64,000 nucleotides of DNA, taken from assembly GCF_035497915.1 (NCBI RefSeq), contig NZ_DATJCS010000020.1:13278-77277 (forward strand). The letters run 5' to 3'. A program made the position numbers and the translations under genes. Below, one piece after another: positions 43,381 through 52,203 of the stretch (the stretch's first letter is position 1; each line of letters opens with the position of its first letter). The DNA is from Serpens sp035497915 (GTDB lineage Bacteria; Pseudomonadota; Gammaproteobacteria; Pseudomonadales; Pseudomonadaceae). The notes under the pieces were generated by a model. It did no database searches and was not told where the DNA came from. It worked only from the letters and a program-made list of their open reading frames with translations.

Positions 43381-43895
43381 TGCGCCCGCAACCTGCCAGC
43401 CGGGGCTTCACCCTGGTCGAGCTGCTGGTGGTGCTGGTGCTGATCGGCAGCCTGGTCGGCCTGGCGGTGCTCGGTGGCGGCTTCGCCGGCCCGGCCCGCG
43501 AGCTGCGTGGCGAGGCCGAGCGGCTGGCCGGGCTGATCGGCGTGCTGGCCGAGGAAGCGGTACTGGAGAACCGCGAGTACGGCCTGCGTATCGACGCGGA
43601 TCAGTGGCAGGTCCTGGCGTACGACGGCGACCGCTGGGCGCCCTGGGAAGACCGGCCCGCGCAGCGGTTGCCGCATGGCGTGCAGGCCAGCCTGGAAATC
43701 GAGGGCCGGCCGCTGCGGGTCGCCGGTGCGAAGGGACCGGCGGCTGCCGCCCCGCAGGTACTGATTCTCTCCAGCGGCGAGATCAGCCCGTTTCGGCTGG
43801 AACTGGCCGAGCGGCGCGCCGCTGGCCTGCGCCTGGAGTTGAGCAGCGACGGCTTTCGTCTACCCCGCGTGCAGACCCTCGGAGCGGGCGGATGA
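43380..43895 (+). CDS. xcpU: Minor pseudopilin GspH
   Basis: A 171-aa minor pseudopilin. The prepilin leader MRPQPASRG is followed by FTLVELLVVLVLIGSLVGLA with Glu at +5. The rest is a beta-rich GspH domain. It probably sits at or near the pilus tip complex with the I, J and K subunits. ATG 43380 overlaps the preceding stop, and the gene end overlaps the next start (ATGA at 43892). Confidence 0.93.
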   Translation: MRPQPASRGFTLVELLVVLVLIGSLVGLAVLGGGFAGPARELRGEAERLAGLIGVLAEEAVLENREYGLRIDADQWQVLAYDGDRWAPWEDRPAQRLPHGVQASLEIEGRPLRVAGAKGPAAAAPQVLILSSGEISPFRLELAERRAAGLRLELSSDGFRLPRVQTLGAGG

Positions 43896-44269
43896 AATCG
43901 GCGCGTGGCTTCACCCTGCTGGAGGTGCTGGTCGCCCTGGCGATCTTCGCCCTGGTCGCCGCCAGCATCCTCACTGCCAGCGCGCGCAGCCTGCAGACCG
44001 CCGCGCGCCTGGAGGACAAGACCCTGGCGCTGTGGATCGCCGACAACCAGCTGATCGAGCTGCAGCTGGAAGAGCCGCCGCCGGGCGAGGGCAATCGTCA
44101 GGGCCGGCTGGACTACGCCGGGCGCCCCTGGCAATGGCAGGCGCGCATCGGTTCGACGGCGCATCCGGCCCTGCGCCGGGTGGAACTGTGGGTCGCCCGG
44201 GGCGGCGAAAGCCTTGAACGCGAACAGGCACTGCTGGCGCTGAGCGGATTCCTGGAGGTTGCGCCATGA
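43892..44269 (+). CDS. xcpV: Minor pseudopilin GspI
   Basis: A 125-aa minor pseudopilin, the central subunit of the tip complex. The leader MKSARG is followed by FTLLEVLVALAIFALVAASI with Glu+5. WIADNQLIELQLE is the family landmark (the GspI WIADNQ-type box). The start overlaps the end of xcpU by 4 bp and the end overlaps xcpW by 4 bp. Confidence 0.94.
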   Translation: MKSARGFTLLEVLVALAIFALVAASILTASARSLQTAARLEDKTLALWIADNQLIELQLEEPPPGEGNRQGRLDYAGRPWQWQARIGSTAHPALRRVELWVARGGESLEREQALLALSGFLEVAP

Positions 44270-44892
44270 GGGCTGCGCGCGGCTTCACCCTGCTGGAGCT
44301 GCTGATCGCCATTGCCCTGTTCGCCCTGCTCGGGGTGGGCACCTACCGGCTGCTGGACAGCGTGCTGCGCGTCGACGAGGCAACCCGGCAACAGGAACAG
44401 CGCCTGCGCGAATTGACCCGGGGCATGGCCGCCTTCGAACGCGACCTGCGCCAGGTGCTGGCGCGGCCGGTGCGCGCGCCCTACGGCGACAGCCTGGCCG
44501 CGCTGCTCGGCGAGGGGCGCGAGCGGCAGACGCTGGAATTCACCCGCACCGGCTGGCGCAACCCCACCGACAGCGTGCGCTCGCGCTTGCAACGGGTGCG
44601 CTGGGAGGTCCGTGACGGCTACTGGGAGCGCCGCTACTGGCCGGTGCTCGACCAGGCCCAGGACAGCCAACCGCAGGTGCAGCAGGTGCTCGACGGGGTG
44701 AGCGGCTGGCAGGTGCGCTACCTCGACCAGGATGGCAACTGGCAGGACAGCTGGCCCGGCGGCGTCGACGAGCAGAGCCTCGGCAAGCTGCCGCGCGCCG
44801 TGGAGCTGCGCCTGGAACATCGCCATTACGGCGTGCTGCGTCGGCTGTTCCGGTTGCCCGACACGGACGCGGGCAGCGAGGCGGGCGCATGA
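44266..44892 (+). CDS. xcpW: Minor pseudopilin GspJ
   Basis: A 208-aa minor pseudopilin. The leader MRAARG and FTLLELLIAIALFALLGVG with Glu+5 give the prepilin signal. MAAFERDLRQVLARPVRAPYG and EVRDGYWERRYWPVLD are typical of GspJ. It forms the tip complex with I and K. It is translationally coupled on both sides by ATGA overlaps. Confidence 0.94.
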   Translation: MRAARGFTLLELLIAIALFALLGVGTYRLLDSVLRVDEATRQQEQRLRELTRGMAAFERDLRQVLARPVRAPYGDSLAALLGEGRERQTLEFTRTGWRNPTDSVRSRLQRVRWEVRDGYWERRYWPVLDQAQDSQPQVQQVLDGVSGWQVRYLDQDGNWQDSWPGGVDEQSLGKLPRAVELRLEHRHYGVLRRLFRLPDTDAGSEAGA

Positions 44893-45851
44893 ACGGGCAG
44901 CGCGGCGTGGCCCTGATCACCGTGCTGCTGGTGGTGGCGCTGGTCACCGTGGTGGGTGCCGGGCTGATCGCCCGTCAGCAGCTGGCGATCCGCAGCAGCG
45001 GCAATCTGCTGGTGCACAACCAGGCCTGGCACTACGCCCTGGGCGGCGAGCTGCTGGCCAAGGCGATCCTGCGCGAGGACCTGCGCCGGGGTGACGCGCG
45101 CCAGCCGCTTGATCATCCCGCCGAGCCCTGGGCGCAGCCCCTGAAACCCTTTCCTTTCGATGAGGGCGGCACGCTGCAGCTGCGCATCGAGGATGCCAGC
45201 GGGCGCTTCAACCTGAACGCCCTGGCGCTGCCGGACAATGCCGGGCTGCAGGCCTTCGGCCAGTTCCAGCGGCTGTTGCGGCTGCTGGACATTGACCAGC
45301 CCTACGCCGAGCGCCTGCGCGACTGGCTCGATGAAGACGAACAGGTCAGCCCCGGCGGCGCCGAAGACAACGACTACCTGCTGCTGGAGCCGGCTTACCG
45401 GGCGGCCAACCGGGTACTCGTCGAGCCCTCTGAGCTGCGCCTGCTGCTGGAAATGAACGAAGCGCACTACCGACAGTTACTGCCGCACGTCACGGCGCTG
45501 CCGCTGGATGCCCGGCTGAACCTGAACAGCGCCGGCCCGCTGGTGCTGGCCAGCCTGGCCGAGGGGCTGTCGCCGCAGCTGGCCCAAGGGCTGATCGTTG
45601 CCCGCGAGGGGCAGGGCTTCGCCAGCGTGGAAAGCTTCATCGCCCAACTGGGCGCCGCCGGACAGACCGTGACAGGCCAGCCGCTGGCGGTGGGCAGCCG
45701 GTATTTCCGGGTGATCGGCGAGGTGGAACTGGCCGGGCGCCGCCAGGTGCTGGTCAGTCTGTTGCGGCGCGATGCCGATGGCAGCCTGACGGTGCTGTCG
45801 CGCGATCTGGGCCAGGCCTGGATCAACAAGGAGCGGGACGACGATGCTTGA
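44889..45851 (+). CDS. xcpX: Minor pseudopilin GspK
   Basis: A 320-aa tip pseudopilin. The start MNGQRG is followed by VALITVLLVVALVTVVGAGL; position +5 is not Glu, which is the rule for GspK. A large globular region contains the alpha domain and two helix-hairpin-like motifs (LNLNSAGPLVLASLAEGL is one). It caps the pseudopilus and starts its assembly. The end overlaps xcpY by 8 bp. Confidence 0.94.
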   Translation: MNGQRGVALITVLLVVALVTVVGAGLIARQQLAIRSSGNLLVHNQAWHYALGGELLAKAILREDLRRGDARQPLDHPAEPWAQPLKPFPFDEGGTLQLRIEDASGRFNLNALALPDNAGLQAFGQFQRLLRLLDIDQPYAERLRDWLDEDEQVSPGGAEDNDYLLLEPAYRAANRVLVEPSELRLLLEMNEAHYRQLLPHVTALPLDARLNLNSAGPLVLASLAEGLSPQLAQGLIVAREGQGFASVESFIAQLGAAGQTVTGQPLAVGSRYFRVIGEVELAGRRQVLVSLLRRDADGSLTVLSRDLGQAWINKERDDDA

Positions 45852-46950
45852 AACCTGGCTGTTCCTGCCGCCGGAGGCGGCACAGGGTGTGGATGCCGAT
45901 CTGGCCGTGCGCAGGGTCTCCGCCGACGGGGAGGGCGACGTGTCGTTCGCCACGGCACTGGCCGAGCTGGCGGAGCCCTGGTGCCTGGTGCTGCCGGTCG
46001 GGGTGGTGACCGTCTGCGCGGTGAACCTGCCCACGCTGAAGCCGCGCTGGTTGCGCAAGGCCTTGCCGTTCGCCGTCGAGGAGTGGCTGGCCGAGGAGGT
46101 GGAAGCCTTCCACCTGGCGGTGGGGGAACGCCTCGCGGATGGTCGCCATCGGGTCTTCGCGCTGCGCCGTGACTGGCTGCGTGACTGGCTGCAGGCCTGC
46201 GCCGCACATCCACCCCGGGAAATCCGTGTCGATGCCGATCTGCTGCCCGTGGACGGTCCGCAGCTGTGCCGGCTCGGCGACCGTTGGCTGCTGGGCGGCG
46301 ACCTGCCGGTGCGGCTGGCCGTGGAGGATGCGGACCTGCCGGTGCTGCAGACGCTGTTACCCCAGCCGCTACCGGCCTGCGCGACGCCCCCGGCGGGCGA
46401 GGCCAGTCCGTATCGCTGGCTGACCCGCTGCGCCGCCGGCTGCAACCTGGCCCAGGGCGAGTTCGCGGTGCGCGAGCCGGCGGGCGACTGGCGGCGCTGG
46501 CGCCTGCCGGCGGCTGCGCTGGGCTTGTGCCTGCTGCTGCAGTGGGGCTTCGGGCTGGCGCAGGCCTGGCAACTGCGCCACGCCGGCCAGCAGCAGGCGC
46601 AAGCCAGCGAGCAGTTGTACCGCGAGCTGTTCCCGGAGGATCGCAAGCTGATCAACCTGCGCCAGCAGTTCGACCAGCATCTGGCCGAGGGTCAGGGCCA
46701 CCGCGAGGGGCTGCTCGCCCTGCTGGGGCGCGCGGGTCCGGCGCTGGCCGCCGAGGGGCGGCAGGTGAGCGTGCAGCAATTGGATTTCAGCCTGACCCGG
46801 GGCGATCTGGCGCTGCAGGTACAGGCGCCGGGCTTTGAGGCGCTGGATCGCCTGCGCCAGCGGCTGGTGGAAGCCGGGCTGGTGGTCAGGCTCGGTTCGG
46901 CGAATCGCGAGGAGGCCGGTGTGAGTGCGCGGCTGGTGATCGGAGGCTAG
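45844..46950 (+). CDS. xcpY: Type II secretion assembly platform protein GspL
   Basis: A 368-aa bitopic inner-membrane protein. The cytoplasmic N-terminal ~220 residues have the actin-like GspL fold that binds the ATPase XcpR (LVLPVGVVTVCAVNLP, WLRKALPFAVEEWLAE). One membrane helix (LPAAALGLCLLLQWGFGLA) is followed by a periplasmic ferredoxin-like domain that pairs with XcpZ. It joins xcpZ without a gap. Confidence 0.94.
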   Translation: MLETWLFLPPEAAQGVDADLAVRRVSADGEGDVSFATALAELAEPWCLVLPVGVVTVCAVNLPTLKPRWLRKALPFAVEEWLAEEVEAFHLAVGERLADGRHRVFALRRDWLRDWLQACAAHPPREIRVDADLLPVDGPQLCRLGDRWLLGGDLPVRLAVEDADLPVLQTLLPQPLPACATPPAGEASPYRWLTRCAAGCNLAQGEFAVREPAGDWRRWRLPAAALGLCLLLQWGFGLAQAWQLRHAGQQQAQASEQLYRELFPEDRKLINLRQQFDQHLAEGQGHREGLLALLGRAGPALAAEGRQVSVQQLDFSLTRGDLALQVQAPGFEALDRLRQRLVEAGLVVRLGSANREEAGVSARLVIGG

Positions 46951-47475
46951 ATGAAGCGTTGGAAACTTGGTCTGTGGGCCCAGCTGGCGCGCGCCAGCGA
47001 TTCACCCCTGGCGCAGCGCTGGCGGCAACTGGCGCGACGCGAGCGCCAGGCGCTGGCCGCGCTCGCCCTGTTCCTGTTTGCCGTGGCGGTATACGGCGGA
47101 CTGTGGCAGCCGGTCGAGCGCAGTCGCGCCGAGGCGCTGGCCGGGTTCCAGCAGCAGCGGGAACTGCAGGCCTACCTGCAGGCGCGGGCGCCGGAAGCCC
47201 GAGCGCTGAGTGGCCGCGCAGCAGCGCGGCCGGCCCCGGCCGATCTGCAGCGTCTGGTGACCGCCGCCGCCGAGCAGCAGGGGCTGGCCATCGAACGGCT
47301 GGATGCCGAAGGGGAGGGCGGGGTACAGGTCAGCCTGCAGCCCGCGCCGTTCGCCACGCTGCTGGCCTGGTTCGAGGTGCTGCAGCGGCAGGGCATTCGC
47401 ATCGAGGAAGCGGGACTGGAGCGGCACGGTGAAGGGGCCGTGGTGGCCCGCCTGGGTCTGCGGCCGGTTCCGTGA
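46951..47475 (+). CDS. xcpZ: Type II secretion assembly platform protein GspM
   Basis: A 174-aa bitopic inner-membrane protein, with a short cytoplasmic start, a membrane helix (ALAALALFLFAVAVYGGLW) and a periplasmic ferredoxin-like fold. It stabilises XcpY and the platform. It is the last gene of the operon; no gspN follows, as in other Pseudomonas xcp clusters. tRNA genes begin 92 bp downstream. Confidence 0.94.
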   Translation: MKRWKLGLWAQLARASDSPLAQRWRQLARRERQALAALALFLFAVAVYGGLWQPVERSRAEALAGFQQQRELQAYLQARAPEARALSGRAAARPAPADLQRLVTAAAEQQGLAIERLDAEGEGGVQVSLQPAPFATLLAWFEVLQRQGIRIEEAGLERHGEGAVVARLGLRPVP

Positions 47476-47519
47476 AAAGCCGGTAAGCCATTCATTTTTA
47501 AAAATTTCTTTGGCAACTG

Positions 47520-47548
47520 TTGACTTGATCGGGGCCCCTGCGTAAAGT
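47520..47548 (+). promoter_or_regulatory. Sigma-70 promoter of the tRNA operon
   Basis: TTGACT, 17-bp spacer, TAAAGT, then a GC-rich discriminator (GCGCGCC) of the stable-RNA type. An AT-rich patch (ATTTTTAAAAATTT) just upstream could be an UP element. It stands 20 bp before the tRNA-Val gene. Confidence 0.8.
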
Positions 47549-47567
47549 GCGCGCCTCGCAAGGCGAT

Positions 47568-47643
47568 GGCTGATTAGCTCAGCTGGGAGAGCACCTGCAT
47601 CACACGCAGGGGGTCGGCGGTTCGATCCCGTCATCAGCCACCA
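47568..47643 (+). tRNA. tRNA-Val (anticodon CAC)
   Basis: A complete cloverleaf: acceptor GGCTGAT with ATCAGCC, D arm TAGCTCAGCTGGGAGAGC, anticodon stem CCTGC/GCAGG around ATCACAC (CAC reads GUG), TTCGATC-type T loop, and encoded ACCA end. Confidence 0.95.
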
Positions 47644-47679
47644 TATCCTTGTGAATTCGGACGCAAGTCCGGCCGACGC

Positions 47680-47756
47680 GCAGTGGTAGTTCAGTCGGTT
47701 AGAATACCGGCCTGTCACGCCGGGGGTCGCGGGTTCGAGTCCCGTCCACTGCGCCA
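47680..47756 (+). tRNA. tRNA-Asp (anticodon GTC), first copy
   Basis: Acceptor GCAGTGG pairs with CCACTGC, anticodon stem CCGGC/GCCGG encloses CTGTCAC (GTC reads Asp codons), the T arm is GCGGGTTCGAGTCCCGT, and a GCCA end is encoded. Confidence 0.96.
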
Positions 47757-47845
47757 TTATTCCTCCAGTCCCGCTGTCCGGGGCTGAGATCGAAGCGAAG
47801 ACTTCGATCAGAAACCGAGTTATCGGACGCAAGTCCGGCCGACAC

Positions 47846-47922
47846 GCAGTGGTAGTTCAGTCGGTTAGAATACCGGCCTGTCACGCCGGGGGTCGCGGGT
47901 TCGAGTCCCGTCCACTGCGCCA
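47846..47922 (+). tRNA. tRNA-Asp (anticodon GTC), second copy
   Basis: Identical in sequence to the copy at 47680. The preceding CGGACGCAAGTCCGGCCGAC spacer is repeated too, so the copy arose by tandem duplication that included the leader. Confidence 0.96.
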
Positions 47923-47959
47923 TACCTGATCACCTTCCCTAGCGAAGGTGGAACAAGAG

Positions 47960-47983
47960 AAGCTGCCAAGGGCAGCTTTTTTT
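47960..47983 (+). terminator. Terminator of the tRNA operon
   Basis: AAGCTGCC pairs with GGCAGCTT around AAG and is followed by a run of T. Confidence 0.92.
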
Positions 47984-48049
47984 GTGCCTGCAGAAAATCA
48001 CTGGCGGCACCCGCCTGGCCCGGCTGCCATTGGCCCGCGCCCGAGAACC

Positions 48050-48517
48050 TTATTCCCCCTCCTGGTCCCTTTTCTCAAGGTCACCGATGAGATATTCCAT
48101 CTCGGCGATTTCGCGGCGCTGGGCGCTGATGATCTCGTCGGCCAGTTCGCGTACCCGTGGATCGCGGATCTGCGCCCGTTCGCTGGTCATGATGGCGATG
48201 GAGTGGTGGGGAATCATCGCCCGCATGTAGTCCTGGTCGTCTATCGTCGCCTGGCTGCGCACCAGCCAGAGGGCGAGCGCGAAGACCAGCAGGCTGCCCG
48301 CATAGATCGCGAGGTTGAGCGTCTTGTTGGCGTACATGTTCAGCATGAAGCTGAGCATGATCACCGCCATCGTCGCGCCCATCAGCAGGGCCATCCACAG
48401 CCGCGTTTCGCTCCACCGGACGTGCGCGAAGGCGTAGGTGTTGAGGTACATCAGGCCGAACATGAGCAGCGTCGAGGTGGCGATCATGGCGGCAAAGCGC
48501 CAATAGGACATATGCAT
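48050..48517 (-). CDS. DUF305 membrane protein
   Basis: A 155-aa protein with three or four N-terminal membrane helices (FAAMIATSTLLMFGLMYLN, LWMALLMGATMAVIMLSFML, and LAIYAGSLLVFALALWLV) and a short C-terminal DUF305 segment. The latter has MRAMIPHHSIAIMTSE, the HH motif of the family, and REIAEMEYLIGDLE. DUF305 proteins are often linked to metal (copper) handling; the role here is not shown. ATG 48517 (MHMSYWRF) is preferred: GGGAG lies upstream with 9-nt spacing. It stands alone between the tRNA terminator and the chemoreceptor. Confidence 0.85.
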   Translation of the reverse strand: MHMSYWRFAAMIATSTLLMFGLMYLNTYAFAHVRWSETRLWMALLMGATMAVIMLSFMLNMYANKTLNLAIYAGSLLVFALALWLVRSQATIDDQDYMRAMIPHHSIAIMTSERAQIRDPRVRELADEIISAQRREIAEMEYLIGDLEKRDQEGE

Positions 48518-48708
48518 GGGCTGGATCTCCCGTTCCGGTGTTTCGGCACCCGGCAGACCCGCCAATCCCTCATTGAGTTCAGGAGAGCCGGCCGGCTGGG
48601 GTTGGCACCGCCTGTGCCCGTTTGTCGCATCGGCGCGAAGCTGGCTCGTTGCTTGCTATACCCCGGGGTCTATGTCAAAGCGGTGACATGTCGCCGGGGT
48701 GGTGTCCG

Positions 48709-50343
48709 ATGTCGTTATTCCAACTGCGTAACCTGATGATCAGCCGACGTCTGGCGCTGATCCTGCTCGCTTCGGTGGGCATGCTGGTGGTTCTGGCCGG
48801 TTTGATGCTGCTGCGTAGCCATCAGAGCCTGTACGACGCCAAGGCCCAGCAGCTGCGCTCGGTGATCGAGACGGCCAGCGGTGTGCTGGCCGAGGCCCAC
48901 GCGCTGGAGCGCCAGGGTCTGCTCGATACCGCCCAGGCGCAGGCGCGGGCCGGTGCCACCATTCGTCAACTCGGCTTCGCCGGCGAATACCTGTTCATCT
49001 TCGACGAGCGCGGCTGGATGGTGTCGCACCCGAATGCCAAGCTGGTGGGCACCGACACCTCGGGCCTGAAGGACAGCAACGGCGTCTTCTATGTCCGTGA
49101 GATGGTCCGGGTCGCCGTCGAGCAGGGCAGCGGCACGGTGCTGTACCAATGGCCCAAGCAGCCGGGTGCCGAGCCGGTGGAAAAAATGAGCTATGTGGTG
49201 CGCTTCGAGCCTTGGGGTTGGGTGTTGGGCACCGGGCTGTACATCGATGACATCTCGGCCCAGTTCCGTCAGGAGGTGCTGCAGGTCGTGCTGTTGGGCC
49301 TGTTCATGGTCGGTGTGCTGGCCCTGATCATCGTGCTGATCGCACGCAGCATCAGCCGGCCGCTGAGCGCCACGGTGGCGGCCATGGCCGATATCGCCAG
49401 TGGCGAGGCCGACCTGACCCGCCAGTTGAAGACCGACGGCCGCGATGAACTGAGCCAGCTGGCCGGGCATTTCAACAGCTTCACCGGCAGCCTGCGCCAG
49501 GTGATCGGCGAAACCCTGGAATCGGCACGCATCCTGAGCCGCTCGGCCCAGGGCCTGGGCGACCAGGCGCGCCTGTTCAGCGAACAGAGCGCGCGCCAGT
49601 CGCAGCAGGTGGAGCAGGTGGCCACGGCCATCCATGAAGTGGCGTACAGCGTGCAGGATGTGGCCAAGAACGCCGAACACACCGCCGTCGATGTGCGCAG
49701 CGCCGAAGAGCGGGCCGGTCACGGGCTGCAGGGCATCGACAACGCGCTGGCGCAGATCGGCCAGCTGTCCACCAGCATCGATCAGGCGGTGAGCGTGATC
49801 CGCGCGCTGGCCGACGAAACCACCCGCATCGGTGGCGTGCTGGAAGTCATTCGCGCGGTGGCCGAGCAGACCAACCTGCTGGCGCTGAATGCCGCCATCG
49901 AGGCCGCGCGGGCGGGCGAACAGGGACGCGGCTTCGCCGTGGTGGCGGATGAAGTGCGCCTGCTGGCGCAACGCACCCAACAGTCCACGGCGGAAATCCA
50001 GGCAATGATCGAGCAGCTGCAGACCCATTCGGCGGCGGCCGTGAAGGTGATTCAGGACAGCAGCCGGCAGTCCGAGCAGACCGTCGAGCAGGCCAGCCAG
50101 GCCGGTGCCAGCCTGCGCCAGATCGTCGACTCGCTGCGCAGCATCAGCGGCCTGGCCGCCTCGATCGCCAGCGCCACCCTGGAGCAGTCCCATGTGGTCG
50201 ACGAGATCAACGGCAACGTGACGCAGACCGCCAGCCTGGCCCAGGACAATGCCAGCGAGGCGGAAAAGGCCGCCGGCACCAGCCAGGCGCTCAACCAGCT
50301 GTCCGAGCGCCTGGACGCGCTGCTGAGCCGCTTCCGCGTCTAA
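48709..50343 (+). CDS. Methyl-accepting chemotaxis protein with single-Cache sensor
   Basis: A 544-aa chemoreceptor. Two membrane helices (LALILLASVGMLVVLAGLML and VVLLGLFMVGVLALIIVLIA) enclose a short periplasmic sCache_2-like sensor with GEYLFIFDERGWMVSHP, GVFYVREMVRVA and WGWVLGTGLYIDD. This sensor type often binds small organic acids. HAMP follows (RPLSATVAAMADIASGE), then the signalling domain with intact tip EQTNLLALNAAIEAARAGEQ. No CheR pentapeptide. ATG 48709 gives MSLFQLRNLMISRR; an in-frame ATG at 48688 is the alternative. No FliA-like promoter was seen here, unlike the receptor at 11162. Confidence 0.93.
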   Translation: MSLFQLRNLMISRRLALILLASVGMLVVLAGLMLLRSHQSLYDAKAQQLRSVIETASGVLAEAHALERQGLLDTAQAQARAGATIRQLGFAGEYLFIFDERGWMVSHPNAKLVGTDTSGLKDSNGVFYVREMVRVAVEQGSGTVLYQWPKQPGAEPVEKMSYVVRFEPWGWVLGTGLYIDDISAQFRQEVLQVVLLGLFMVGVLALIIVLIARSISRPLSATVAAMADIASGEADLTRQLKTDGRDELSQLAGHFNSFTGSLRQVIGETLESARILSRSAQGLGDQARLFSEQSARQSQQVEQVATAIHEVAYSVQDVAKNAEHTAVDVRSAEERAGHGLQGIDNALAQIGQLSTSIDQAVSVIRALADETTRIGGVLEVIRAVAEQTNLLALNAAIEAARAGEQGRGFAVVADEVRLLAQRTQQSTAEIQAMIEQLQTHSAAAVKVIQDSSRQSEQTVEQASQAGASLRQIVDSLRSISGLAASIASATLEQSHVVDEINGNVTQTASLAQDNASEAEKAAGTSQALNQLSERLDALLSRFRV

Positions 50344-50410
50344 GCGCAGCGAGGAACGTTGTGCTCCCGCATGTCTCTAACGCACGTTGGGACACTGCGG
50401 GAGCGATGAG

Positions 50411-51394
50411 ATGGATTGTCGTAAATCGCTGCGACTGGGATTGCTATTGCTGGCGGGGTTGCCGGTGCCGCTGCTGGCTGATTCGCTGTCCATCAAGGTC
50501 GAGAACGACCTCCTGTCCTACGAGAACGATGACGGTCACTACAGCGGAGGACTGGAGCTGTTCTGGTCCTTCGAGCCCGCCAACGGGCATTGGGCGCGGG
50601 GGCTGGCCGACGCCCTGCCGGGCTGGAGGGGTGACGAGGTGCAGACCCTGGCCTACCGCTTCGGCATGCAGGGCTACACCCCGGAGGATCTGCGCAATCG
50701 CGCGCTGATCGAGGACGACCGGCCCTATGCGGGTCTGCTGTTCCTCGGCGTGTCGATGTATGGCGACCGCGACGAAGCGCGCTGGCGCTTGACCCGCGAA
50801 CTGCACCTGGACACCGGTCTGGTGGGGCCGGGTACCGGGGTCGGCAAGCTGCAGCACTGGATCCACAAGCACATCAACGCCACCGAGCCGCGTGGCTGGA
50901 AGCACCAGCTGCGCAACGAACCCTTCCTCAACCTGGCCTACGGGCAGCAGTGGTGGCGCCGGGGCCGGCTGCCGGGCCTGGAGCTGGAGTACGCGCCCAC
51001 CGCCGGCCTGGCGCTGGGCAATCTGTACACCTATGCCGCGGCCGGCGGCGTGCTGCGTTTCGGCCGGCATCTGGAGCGCAGCCTGGGCATTCCGTCGGTG
51101 ACCCCGGCGCAGAGCGGCAGTCAGTACTTCACGCCGCTCGGTCACTTCGCCTGGTACGGCTTCATCGGCGTGGAAGGGCGTTACATGGCTTACAACCTGT
51201 TGCTCGACGGCAACACCTTCAAGTCCAGCCATTCGGTGGACCGTGAAGAGTGGGTGGGAGACCTGAAGGCCGGCCTGGCGCTGACCTGGAGCCGCTGGCA
51301 ACTGACGTTCGTCAGCGTCTGGCGTACCCATGAGTTCCACGGTCAGGACGGTCATGACCAGTTCGGCTCGGTGACCCTGTCCTACGGTTTCTGA
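50411..51394 (+). CDS. lpxR: Lipid A 3'-O-deacylase LpxR family
   Basis: A 327-aa outer-membrane beta-barrel of the LpxR (DUF2219) family, which removes the 3'-acyloxyacyl chain from lipid A at the cell surface. A signal peptide is present (SLRLGLLLLAGLPVPLLA). The N-terminal SIKVENDLLSYENDDGHYSGG holds the acidic active-site Asn/Asp cluster, given here in part; DDRPYAGLLFLG is the family signature. The protein ends in a strand with terminal Phe (SVTLSYGF), the barrel-insertion signal. ATG 50411 is chosen over TTG 50387 because GGGAG stands 7 nt before it. It overlaps the convergent hydrolase gene by 13 bp. Confidence 0.9.
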   Translation: MDCRKSLRLGLLLLAGLPVPLLADSLSIKVENDLLSYENDDGHYSGGLELFWSFEPANGHWARGLADALPGWRGDEVQTLAYRFGMQGYTPEDLRNRALIEDDRPYAGLLFLGVSMYGDRDEARWRLTRELHLDTGLVGPGTGVGKLQHWIHKHINATEPRGWKHQLRNEPFLNLAYGQQWWRRGRLPGLELEYAPTAGLALGNLYTYAAAGGVLRFGRHLERSLGIPSVTPAQSGSQYFTPLGHFAWYGFIGVEGRYMAYNLLLDGNTFKSSHSVDREEWVGDLKAGLALTWSRWQLTFVSVWRTHEFHGQDGHDQFGSVTLSYGF

Positions 51395-52200
51395 GCCGGC
51401 GCGCAGGCCAGCGGCCGTTGCCGGAAGCTGGCCCATGCCGTTTCCCAGCCCTCGCTGTGCGTGGCATCCACAGTCCGGATCTCCAGGCAGCCGGCCGGGC
51501 CGAGCTGCTCGGCGTAGGCGCGGGCGAGCAGTGGCGGCACCACCTTGTCGCGCTGGCCGGTGAGGTGCCGCTGGGGAATCTGGCGCAGGCGTTCGGCATA
51601 GGTCAGCGGTTCCAGCGAGCCGGTCAATGGCGAGAGACGGTGATGGGTGATCCAGGCCTGCGGGTGCAGGTTGCCGGCCAGGGTCTGCACGGCGGCCACG
51701 TCCGTGCGTTCGGCGGCCAGCAGCAGCGCCAGCGCGCCGCCGCCGGAATAGCCCACCAGCTCCAGGCGGTGCACGCCGTAGCGCTGCTTCAGTTGCTCGA
51801 GAGCACTGTGCAGGCTGTCGATCACCGGACGGCTGAAGCGCTGGTCGGTCCATAGCAGGGGCTTGCAGTCCGCATCGCTGACGAACTGGCAGGGTCGCGC
51901 CAGGTACACGGCGCCCTGCGGGTCGAGGGTGGCCAAGCGCGCCACCAGCAGGTCGCGGGGCGTGGGGTCCAGGCTCGGCTGAGTGGGCGTGGCCCAGGCG
52001 TAACCGTCGCCTTCCAGGTACACGCGCAGGCTGCCGCCTTCGATGCGCCGCGGCAGCACCGCCTGCAGCGGGAAGGGAGTGGTGGCCAGCACCTGTACGT
52101 CGCGGCTGGTCAGTTGCGCCTCCTCGCCCAGCTGTTTCAGGGGCGCCGCGCAGCCGCCGAGCAGTACCGTGAGCAACAGCAGGAACGTGCCGCGCTGCAT
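51382..52200 (-). CDS. Lipoprotein with alpha/beta hydrolase fold
   Basis: A 272-aa predicted lipoprotein: the signal ends in LLGGCAAP (lipobox, Cys at residue 17). The residue after Cys is Ala, so outer-membrane sorting is likely. The hydrolase fold shows EGDGYAW early, the elbow LVGYSGGGAL (nucleophile Ser), a possible acid in TGQRDKVVPP and the His in DATHSEGW. The substrate is unknown. It lies 3 bp after the end of the itaconate regulator gene (same strand), and overlaps the end of lpxR. Confidence 0.88.
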   Translation of the reverse strand: MQRGTFLLLLTVLLGGCAAPLKQLGEEAQLTSRDVQVLATTPFPLQAVLPRRIEGGSLRVYLEGDGYAWATPTQPSLDPTPRDLLVARLATLDPQGAVYLARPCQFVSDADCKPLLWTDQRFSRPVIDSLHSALEQLKQRYGVHRLELVGYSGGGALALLLAAERTDVAAVQTLAGNLHPQAWITHHRLSPLTGSLEPLTYAERLRQIPQRHLTGQRDKVVPPLLARAYAEQLGPAGCLEIRTVDATHSEGWETAWASFRQRPLACAPAQKP

Positions 52201-52203
52201 ATC

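Noticed and set aside
47476..47567. An integration site at the tRNA cluster
   Set aside because: No integrase gene, no repeated tRNA 3' end downstream and ordinary core genes on both sides.
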